A stretch of 5,248 bases of DNA from Acidobacteriota bacterium (GTDB taxonomy: Bacteria; Acidobacteriota; Terriglobia; Terriglobales; Acidobacteriaceae). Made by a program: the position numbers and the translations under genes. Location: contig QHZV01000293.1 in assembly GCA_003224785.1 (NCBI GenBank), positions 1 to 5,248 on the forward strand, read 5' to 3'. Positions 1-3,931 of the stretch are shown one piece after another. The notes under the pieces were generated by a model. That model was not told where the DNA came from. It did no database searches and was given only the letters and a program-made list of their open reading frames with translations. Numbering within the stretch: the first letter of the stretch is position 1; every line of letters begins with the position of its first letter.

Positions 1-386
1 TTACCCAGTTCTCTTGTGGCGGGATGTGAACTTCCAAGTGAAGAGTCTAGTATTCGCAGGGCTTTCTTAAACCACGATTCAGCGAGTTCACACCTGCCTT
101 GTTGGCGATAAAGCATGGCCAGATTGTTCATAGGTACACCCATATCAGGGTGAGACGCGCCAAGCTCCCGCCGTTTCATTCTCAACGCAGCCCGATAGTA
201 TGATCCGGCAATGTTCGGTCCCCCTGTTGCATGATAGAGCGCACCCAGATTGTTCAGAACCACTGCGATTTCGGGATGGCTCGCGCCGTACTCGCGGCGA
301 TAAATCTTTAAAGCGTCGAAGTAGCACCTTTTCGATTCGTCGTACCGATGCCGTCCGTCGAGAATGGCTGCTAGGGCGGCTCGTGT
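1..386 (-). CDS. Kinesin-light-chain-type TPR protein, partial; C-terminus off the left edge, N-terminus apparently lost
   Basis: On the minus strand this frame encodes three consecutive 42-residue repeats of the kinesin light chain / TPR_12 type. Each ends in a Gly-(Ala/Ser)-Ser-His-Pro turn: REYGASHPE, RELGASHPD and SLGSSHPAT. The second and third repeats open with LNNLGALY and MNNLAMLY. Such repeats form helical scaffolds for protein contacts, often inside large multidomain regulators, so the partner and role cannot be told from this piece. The frame is open at base 1, so the gene continues to the left. Upstream it stays open to about 593, but repeat-like sequence ends near 383 (ALAAILDGR). 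Beyond that the frame is rich in Arg and Cys, uses rare-looking codons such as AGA, and lies antisense to a cytochrome fragment. Possible GTG starts at 461 and 512 have no ribosome binding site. I take the gene as 5'-truncated, probably a pseudogene. TPR identity is sure; the 5' end is not. Confidence 0.72.
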
Positions 387-572
387 GCATCCGATGCATT
401 GGGTGCATACTCTGCGGTATCTGCGGATGATGCTTACAAACGGAACTGCACTCGCTGTCACTCTGAGGTGCTGCCGGTGAGCGCACGTCGCACGAAGACG
501 ATTTTCCGTCACATGCGGGTGCGACCGAATATCACGGCATAAGAGGCGCAAGCGATTTTGCAATATCAATAA
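375..572 (+). pseudogene. Remnant of a small c-type cytochrome (CxxCH), lacking its signal peptide and with an in-frame stop
   Basis: Reading plus-strand codons from 375 gives an Ala-rich stretch (ASDALGAYSAVSADDAY), then KRNCTRCHSEV with the haem-attachment motif CTRCH at 447-461. ARRTKTIFRHMRVRPNIT follows, with Met at 513-515. CxxCH, then about 18 residues later an 'I..xMRV.xNIT' segment and a final 'EAQAILQY' helix, is the layout of small single-haem cytochromes c, whose Met is usually the second axial ligand. Such proteins are exported and carry electrons in the periplasm. Two defects are visible. A TAA at 540-542 sits where the family normally has an acidic residue, one base change from GAA, and cuts off the last helix, which otherwise reads on to TAA at 570-572. 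There is no start codon with a signal peptide: the frame is closed by TAG at 372-374, where antisense TPR coding begins. The fragment is therefore most likely a dead gene. Recognition is by motif and pattern only. Confidence 0.62.
385..439 (+). repeat. Degenerate 9-nt tandem periodicity (TGC every 9 bases)
   Basis: The trinucleotide TGC recurs at 386, 395, 404, 413, 422 and 431, exactly nine bases apart, inside degenerate units such as gtgcatccg, atgcattgg, gtgcatact, ctgcggtat and ctgcggatg. In the cytochrome frame this gives alanine at every third residue (AxxAxxAxx), a flexible post-signal linker, which is the simplest explanation. It lies at the junction between the TPR and cytochrome fragments. 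Confidence 0.6.
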
Positions 573-574
573 TT

Positions 575-580
575 GGAGGA
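575..580 (+). promoter_or_regulatory. Strong ribosome binding site for the 588 ORF
   Basis: GGAGGA lies 7 bases before the ATG at 588, a near-ideal Shine-Dalgarno and spacing. It decides the ATG at 588 over the upstream in-frame TTG at 573 and over the overlapping ATG at 596 in another frame. It starts only three bases after the old cytochrome stop at 572, which suggests the two frames once sat in one transcript. Confidence 0.6.
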
Positions 581-587
581 AGCCTTT

Positions 588-773
588 ATGTTTTCATGCA
601 GAAAGCTTTTCGTACCACTGGGCTTGATTATGTTTGGAGCGATGGCACGCAGACTGGCGGTTCCCTTGTACTGGATGTGGCGCCAGGGGCAGGATTACGA
701 GCAGTTGCAGAAGTTCGGTTCGCACGCGGGACAGCCCGGAAATCGCGATGGTGTGCAAGCGTACATCGAGTAA
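588..773 (+). CDS. Small hypothetical protein with a hydrophobic, signal-like N-terminus (61 aa)
   Basis: I do not recognise this protein. It starts at ATG 588 behind GGAGGA. Residues 1-6 (MFSCRK) are a short basic head, residues 7-20 (LFVPLGLIMFGAMA) are hydrophobic and could be a signal peptide core or a short membrane segment, and RR follows. The rest is polar, with WMWRQGQDYEQLQKF and an end in VQAYIE. It follows the cytochrome frame by 15 bases, as in an operon, and a GC-rich hairpin lies 17 bases after its stop. It may be a small exported or membrane-anchored partner of the former cytochrome, or the leader of a larger secreted protein that has since frameshifted. An overlapping frame (596-817) stays open but has no ribosome binding site and looks like a shadow. 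The start signal is good, but evidence that it is a functional gene is modest. Confidence 0.42.
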   Translation: MFSCRKLFVPLGLIMFGAMARRLAVPLYWMWRQGQDYEQLQKFGSHAGQPGNRDGVQAYIE

Positions 774-789
774 TTGATTGGGCATCCCG

Positions 790-807
790 CTCCCCATCTA
801 CGGGGAG
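790..807 (+). terminator. GC-rich hairpin after the 588 ORF, without a U tract
   Basis: CTCCCC (790-795) pairs with GGGGAG (802-807) around the six-base loop ATCTAC, and a G-T pair can extend it outward. It lies 17 bases after the stop of the small ORF, where a terminator would sit. No run of T follows, so it is not a canonical Rho-independent terminator. It could stabilise an RNA end or be incidental. Confidence 0.35.
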
Positions 808-924
808 TCTGAACTAGTAATCATGATCGCAGTTGCGGACCGAAGAGATGCTTGGGTCGGACCGAGTTCCTGACCTGAGAGAGATTACGAGGCGAGCCTT
901 GGTTGGAACAGCACTTTTTCAACG

Positions 925-945
925 AGAGCGAAATGGCGCTCTTTT
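925..945 (+). terminator. Possible weak Rho-independent terminator
   Basis: AGAGCG (925-930) and CGCTCT (937-942) form a perfect six-base stem with loop AAATGG, and TTT follows directly on the plus strand. The stem is short and the T run brief, so termination would be weak. It is about 150 bases after the small ORF and has no other plus-strand gene to end. Confidence 0.3.
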
Positions 946-1100
946 CCGAGTGCATCGCAGTTGTGTGCGCGAAAAGCGCTTGACACCGCCGACATTGTCA
1001 GAGACGCGATTTGTCACCAATCGACCTTAGAAGCACCAAGCGGGGGCAGCCAGTGTCGTTTGTCAATGGAGCCGAATTGTGAAGATGAGTGATCTGTGGC

Positions 1101-1280
1101 TTATTCCGTTTTACTTGCTTCGTTAACCGATGATGGATAATAGCGTTCAGGAGGGCAAGCACGCTCTTCTAGCCTGACTTGGTGCTCCAGCGTTCTCACG
1201 CGCTCACATTCTTGGTGAAACCACCCAATTTGCGAGAAGTAGTGCGTGAGACATTGGGGCGACCTCCTCGGGTTGTGCAT
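1101..1280 (-). CDS. Doubtful 59-codon ORF downstream of the glycosidase
   Basis: On the minus strand an ATG at 1280, 13 bases after the glycosidase stop, opens a 59-codon frame ending at TAA 1101-1103. The product starts MHNPRRSPQC, has a charged middle (ECERVRTLEHQVRLEERA) that could form a short helix, and has no family I know. There is no ribosome binding site before the ATG. The frame is antisense to the receiver-like sequence, so at most one of the two readings is meaningful. I list it because it is the longest minus-strand frame downstream of the glycosidase. Confidence 0.15.
   Translation of the reverse strand: MHNPRRSPQCLTHYFSQIGWFHQECERVRTLEHQVRLEERACPPERYYPSSVNEASKTE
1179..1262 (+). 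pseudogene. Possible C-terminal remnant of a response-regulator receiver domain
   Basis: The plus frame reads FLVKPPNLREVVRETLGR at 1209-1262. Receiver (CheY-like) domains end with a conserved Lys-Pro after a hydrophobic strand, followed by a helix of the type 'nlreLv..v', and this matches that end well. The rest is missing: the frame is closed by TAG at 1170-1172, and neither the phosphoacceptor Asp nor the N-terminal acidic pair can be found upstream. Another plus frame just upstream reads LGAPAF, the kind of sequence that precedes Lys-Pro, so a frameshifting indel is possible. A short match could be chance, and the minus strand is also open here. Confidence 0.22.
1204..1254 (-). CDS. 16-codon ORF behind a near-perfect Shine-Dalgarno
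   Basis: On the minus strand AGGAGGT (complement of 1262-1268) stands 7 bases before an ATG at 1254, the best ribosome binding site in the window. The frame encodes only 16 residues, MSHALLLANWVVSPRM, mildly hydrophobic, and stops at TGA 1204-1206. It lies 39 bases after the glycosidase stop on the same strand, so it could be translated from that transcript. It may be a micropeptide, the frameshifted start of a lost downstream gene, or a chance match. Confidence 0.22.
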   Translation of the reverse strand: MSHALLLANWVVSPRM

Positions 1281-1286
1281 AGCCCG
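1269..1286 (-). terminator. Weak hairpin just after the glycosidase stop
   Basis: CGGG (1269-1272) and CCCG (1283-1286) can pair eight bases downstream of the glycosidase stop. Read on the minus strand the stem is only four good pairs before a C-A mismatch, and no T run follows. I see no canonical terminator for the glycosidase; this is the only candidate close to its end. Confidence 0.15.
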
Positions 1287-1293
1287 TTGCGAT

Positions 1294-3453
1294 TTATTGC
1301 AGACCCTCTACCCGCCCACGCAGCACCGAAACCGACGCTTTGGGAAGTGTGTACGTTGTATCCGGGCCTGACGCAATATTCGTAGTGACGGGCGGATTAT
1401 CCGGATCAGGATGGCTATTCGGCCCGTCGTTGATCCACACGTATTGCTCGCTGCCGAAGGTCACCAATGTTAAGGGCCCTGAAAAGGAAGCGCCAGGCTT
1501 TCCTGCCGCAGCATCGAACGAAACGCGAATCGTATGCGGGTTATTTTCGTCTCGATTTACCAGCATCACCGACCAGTTTCCGTCTGGACGAAGCACAGCA
1601 TAAGAAGTGACCACCACATTTCCCTCCTCGTCCCTTATGTCTGTTGAAGACGAGAACATGCGATGCATGCCCGCGCGGTGCTGCACCCATTCCAAATTGA
1701 TCATGTGCGCGGCATAGTAAGGGGACGTGTAACCCTTGATGTTGTATTTTTCGTCGGAAACGAAATTCGACCACGACGACCAACCCAGGCACGTGTTCTG
1801 CACTCCTTGAGGTTGAATTGGAGAATGGTAGAAGGCCGCGCCTCCTCCTTCAAAGAACGAGCCAACATTGTCCGCCAGCCAGAGCGCGGCGAAAATCGTC
1901 GTCATCGGCCCGGTAAGCTGCGCAGCAAGATGATTCTCCGTCACCATCAGGGGCACATTCTGCGGGACCCCATCATCCCTCCACACTTGGAGAATGTGTT
2001 TAATCAACTGCGGCTCCGTGTAAAGCGTCTTCCAGGTGATGGTGCACGGCTCGAAGGGATAGTGCTCGAACGACACAAACGCAAGATCGCCGAGCCGGCC
2101 ATGCTCTTTCAAATAGCCAATGAATCTTCCCATCCACGATGTTCGTCCCTGAGCGTCCGGCCACAGGCGAATGTCTTCATTCACGCCTTCGAAAATCGGG
2201 CCGCCGAGCTTCAGCTTTGGATCAACTTTATGCAACGCGCTCGCCCACTGAAGGTATAGCGCGGCGTAGTCCTCAGGCATTGCGTGCTTGCCGTCCGGTT
2301 CTTCGCCCATTTCGATGTAGCCAATGGAATATCCACGTTTCTCGATATACGCAATTTGGGCTGCCGCATCATCCGGCGTGCCATACAGCATGGTGACAGG
2401 AATCATCGCTGGCAAATTGTTTGTAATGCCGCTGGTAAGAAACGTGTCGAAACCAGTGTGCTGATACGTCCCGTCATCCTTTGCATCTTCGTCCGAATGC
2501 CAAGGGTCAATTGACGAGACGCAATACGTCGTCAACTTGTCGGACGGATCCTTCGGCGCCTCGGCGAAGGCACCCTTGTGATCAATTGTTCCTAGGGAAA
2601 TCTGCTGAATCGCATAGCCAACGCAGTTGCGGATGTCGGTAGAGCCATGCTCGTCGCATGTATTCGAAGACTCGGTCATCAATATGCGAACAAAACGCGT
2701 CGAGATCTTCGGCGCGCTCAGCTTCAAAGTCACAGTCCCGCCGTGCGCATTTTTGAGTTTGCCGGAAGGGAAGACCTTCCATTCCCCCTTAGGTCCAGCG
2801 TCGAAATTCAGGGCATCAGTTCCGTCCCAATATTCCACTTGATAGGTGGTTGCATACGGATCAGCCCACACGATTCGTGCCGCGTCCACTTGCTTTTCGC
2901 TCTGGAGATCAACTACCACCCATTGCGGATGGAGCGCGTCACTTTCGCCGGTGAACTTGCTGGTTAAATAAGGATTGCTCTTCCAATAGCTCAAGTTCTC
3001 GGCGGGAATGGGCCGGTCGCCGCTGGTTGCAAATCCTCGATGCGGCAACCCGTACGCCAGAATGTACTTGATCGGCTCTTTCAGTTCAGTGCTGCCAGTG
3101 AAATAACCGCTGCGATGCGCGGCGTCGCTCCAGGTGCCGTTTGCGTTCCAGTGCCAGGCGGCCATGCGCAGTTCAGTGTTATTGCGATACGTGATCGGTC
3201 CCCATCCGGCCGAAAGGGACTCTTGAATAATGTGCGGAGTGAATACGGCATTGATGTCCATGCGAGAAAGCACATCGAGAGAACTCCCCAGTGCGCTGTC
3301 AGGATCAAACGAGTTGATGACATGACCGGGAGTGGCATCGATATGCACGGTACCGATTTTGCCTATCTGCGCGTGCGCAAAACCAGTCATAAGCAAGAAC
3401 AGAAAAATAATCGCGCTAAAGCTCCTCTGGTATGCCGAATCAATTCTTCGCAT
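1294..3453 (-). CDS. Secreted clan GH-A glycoside hydrolase (GH39-like) with discoidin (F5/8 type C) module, 719 aa
   Basis: This is a probable retaining glycosidase acting outside the cytoplasm on an unknown glycan. Residues 1-29 are a signal peptide: basic MRRIDSAYQR, hydrophobic SAIIFLFLLMTGF, likely cleavage after AHA. Residues 36-115 (INSFDPDSALGSSLD, then LSAGWGPITYRNNTEL and AAWHWN) look like the opening strands of a sugar-hydrolase barrel. Residues 155-290 are a discoidin/CBM32-like module (YWKSNPYLTSKFTGE, HPQWVVVDL, STRFVRILMTES, YAIQQISLG). Residues 330-585 are the main catalytic region: IGYIEMGEEPDG with presumed acid/base E385, DPKLKLGGP, VSFEHYPF, and PLMVTEN with presumed nucleophile E506. 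Residues 590-719 are beta-rich (WSVMLVNRDENN, TYTLPKASVSVLRG), as in clan GH-A C-terminal domains. GH39 proteins usually have Asn-Glu-Pro; here E384 replaces Asn. The open frame extends 40 codons upstream, but only the ATG at 3453 has both a ribosome binding site and a following signal peptide. Family and substrate are inferences; secreted glycosidase is firm. Confidence 0.93.
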   Translation of the reverse strand: MRRIDSAYQRSFSAIIFLFLLMTGFAHAQIGKIGTVHIDATPGHVINSFDPDSALGSSLDVLSRMDINAVFTPHIIQESLSAGWGPITYRNNTELRMAAWHWNANGTWSDAAHRSGYFTGSTELKEPIKYILAYGLPHRGFATSGDRPIPAENLSYWKSNPYLTSKFTGESDALHPQWVVVDLQSEKQVDAARIVWADPYATTYQVEYWDGTDALNFDAGPKGEWKVFPSGKLKNAHGGTVTLKLSAPKISTRFVRILMTESSNTCDEHGSTDIRNCVGYAIQQISLGTIDHKGAFAEAPKDPSDKLTTYCVSSIDPWHSDEDAKDDGTYQHTGFDTFLTSGITNNLPAMIPVTMLYGTPDDAAAQIAYIEKRGYSIGYIEMGEEPDGKHAMPEDYAALYLQWASALHKVDPKLKLGGPIFEGVNEDIRLWPDAQGRTSWMGRFIGYLKEHGRLGDLAFVSFEHYPFEPCTITWKTLYTEPQLIKHILQVWRDDGVPQNVPLMVTENHLAAQLTGPMTTIFAALWLADNVGSFFEGGGAAFYHSPIQPQGVQNTCLGWSSWSNFVSDEKYNIKGYTSPYYAAHMINLEWVQHRAGMHRMFSSSTDIRDEEGNVVVTSYAVLRPDGNWSVMLVNRDENNPHTIRVSFDAAAGKPGASFSGPLTLVTFGSEQYVWINDGPNSHPDPDNPPVTTNIASGPDTTYTLPKASVSVLRGRVEGLQ

Positions 3454-3462
3454 CGATATCAA

Positions 3463-3468
3463 CACCTC
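3463..3468 (-). promoter_or_regulatory. Ribosome binding site that fixes the glycosidase start
   Basis: On the minus strand GAGGTG, a six-base match to the 16S anti-Shine-Dalgarno, lies nine bases before the ATG at 3453. It rules out the far upstream in-frame ATG at 3573, which would put an unrelated charged stretch before the signal peptide. Confidence 0.6.
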
Positions 3469-3583
3469 GCTTCTATGACATGGACGTGGGGCAGTGGTCA
3501 TCCACGCCCGGTATGCTGCGATGAACCTGTGCTCTACCACGATTAATGCTTCAACCCGGCCGTCCAGCAGCATCTCCCGTATC

Positions 3584-3596
3584 GGCGTTCAACGCC
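3584..3596. repeat. Inverted repeat GGCGTT-C-AACGCC
   Basis: Six-base arms are perfectly complementary around a single central base, about 130 bp upstream of the glycosidase start. On the minus strand it lies immediately after a TACAAT sequence that could be a -10 box, so it may be an operator overlapping that promoter. As RNA the loop is too short for a good hairpin, which favours a DNA-binding site over a terminator. Confidence 0.35.
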
Positions 3597-3894
3597 AACA
3601 TTGTAAGGCGCCGTCCGGAGTAGTCGCCGTTGTACGACAGCAAGTTTTCTGCTGGTTCTCTGCGCTGATCTGCTGGGCAGTGACCTTGGGCCGGACACGG
3701 TCTGACAAAAATCGCCACGGGACATTAAGATCGTTGCCCACGCCATAGTCACCGGCACCAAAATTGTTCGGCCCAGAGCCCGTACCTCGCTCAGGGATAG
3801 TAAATGCATTTACTGCCTGCAAATCAACTGTCTTGTCATCTGGCCATTGTGCTATCGTCCTGAATTGCCGCGAGGCACACGTTTGGTTTGGCAA
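3589..3894 (-). CDS. Unidentified 101-codon open frame in the intergenic region
   Basis: The minus strand is open from TTG 3894 to TGA 3589-3591. The middle (LQAVNAFTIPERGTGSGPNN, then FGAGDYGVGNDLNVPWRF) has an even composition, rich in Gly, Asn and aromatics, and looks more protein-like than the other frames here. I recognise no family. It has only a TTG start, no ribosome binding site and no signal peptide, and the end (QKTCCRTTATTPDGALQCWR) looks out of frame. It could be a remnant of a larger coding region, or chance. It points the same way as the glycosidase and ends about 135 bases before its start. Confidence 0.2.
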   Translation of the reverse strand: MPNQTCASRQFRTIAQWPDDKTVDLQAVNAFTIPERGTGSGPNNFGAGDYGVGNDLNVPWRFLSDRVRPKVTAQQISAENQQKTCCRTTATTPDGALQCWR

Positions 3895-3908
3895 GAATGC
3901 CGTACCTC
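3780..3908. repeat. Direct repeat CCGTACCTC at 3780-3788 and 3900-3908
   Basis: CCGTACCTC occurs twice, 120 bp apart start to start; the copies read CCGTACCTCGC and CCGTACCTCAC, eleven bases with one mismatch. The second copy is about 20 bp before the TPR gene start and the first is next to the 16-bp palindrome. They could be binding half-sites for a regulator, but two short copies are weak evidence. Confidence 0.25.
3799..3814. promoter_or_regulatory. Perfect 16-bp palindrome, candidate operator
   Basis: AGTAAATGCATTTACT is an uninterrupted perfect palindrome, more AT-rich than its surroundings. It lies 113 bp before the TPR gene start and about 345 bp before the glycosidase start. Length and form fit a dimeric helix-turn-helix repressor of the kind that often controls glycan-use genes (LacI- or GntR-like). 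No regulator gene is in the window, so the binding protein is unknown. Confidence 0.5.
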
Positions 3909-3916
3909 ACGCATTG

Positions 3917-3931
3917 ATGGCAGTCTCATGA
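3917..3931 (+). other. Four-codon leader ORF overlapping the TPR gene start (ATGA)
   Basis: ATG GCA GTC TCA TGA ends with its stop overlapping the ATG at 3928 in the ATGA form typical of translational coupling. The TPR gene lacks a clear Shine-Dalgarno of its own, so re-initiation is conceivable. The leader has no good ribosome binding site either, so chance overlap is equally likely. Confidence 0.15.

Larger units (their letters stand above)
774..1293. other. 520-bp stretch without a convincing gene
   Basis: No frame on either strand combines a usable start, a ribosome binding site and recognisable protein sequence. The plus-strand frame at 833-1030 is Arg-rich, unfamiliar and has no ribosome binding site. 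The stretch holds the two hairpins, a possible receiver-domain tail, a 16-codon ORF behind a strong Shine-Dalgarno and a 59-codon ORF, each listed separately. It may be further decayed sequence continuous with the broken genes to its left. Confidence 0.55.
3454..3927. other. Divergent intergenic region between glycosidase and TPR gene
   Basis: These 474 bp separate two outward-facing genes and should carry both promoters. I could not find a clear -35/-10 pair for either: TACAAT on the minus strand (complement of 3598-3603) and TTGTCA on the plus strand (3833-3838) have no well-spaced partner. The region holds a 16-bp palindrome, a 13-bp inverted repeat and a 9-bp direct repeat, listed separately. 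Overlapping open frames exist on both strands, none recognisable. Confidence 0.6.

Noticed and set aside
384..413. Cys-rich plus-strand reading (CIRCIGCILCGICG) and minus reading (CTQCIGC) as metal-binding motifs.
   Set aside because: Both arise from the nine-base TGC periodicity read in other frames; neither belongs to a plausible protein.
145..486. Minus-strand 113-codon frame as a gene.
   Set aside because: It overlaps the TPR repeats in another frame, is Ser/Arg-rich and resembles no protein family.
596..817. Plus-strand 73-codon frame overlapping the 61-codon ORF.
   Set aside because: The GGAGGA is placed for the ATG at 588, and this frame runs through the GC hairpin; it looks like a shadow.
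812..835. CTAGTAATC resembles a well-known 16S rRNA segment.
   Set aside because: Only nine bases match and the following bases diverge at once; no rRNA context exists.
833..1030. Plus-strand 65-codon frame as a gene.
   Set aside because: No ribosome binding site, very Arg-rich, no recognisable sequence, and a terminator-like hairpin lies inside it.
1032..1186. Nine-base inverted repeat AGCACCAAG / CTTGGTGCT enclosing 155 bp, as possible ends of a miniature mobile element.
   Set aside because: About half such a pair is expected by chance in 520 bp, the arms do not extend, and no target-site duplication flanks them.
1663..2259. Plus-strand 198-codon frame as a gene.
   Set aside because: It lies wholly antisense to the glycosidase and has shadow-like composition, rich in Arg and His.
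3454..3573. A 40-residue N-terminal extension of the glycosidase from the ATG at 3573.
   Set aside because: The signal peptide begins at the ATG at 3453, which has its own GAGGTG ribosome site; an extension would bury the signal.
3833..3858. TTGTCA and TATCGT as a sigma-70 promoter for the TPR gene.
   Set aside because: The spacer is only 14 bases and the -10 match is poor.
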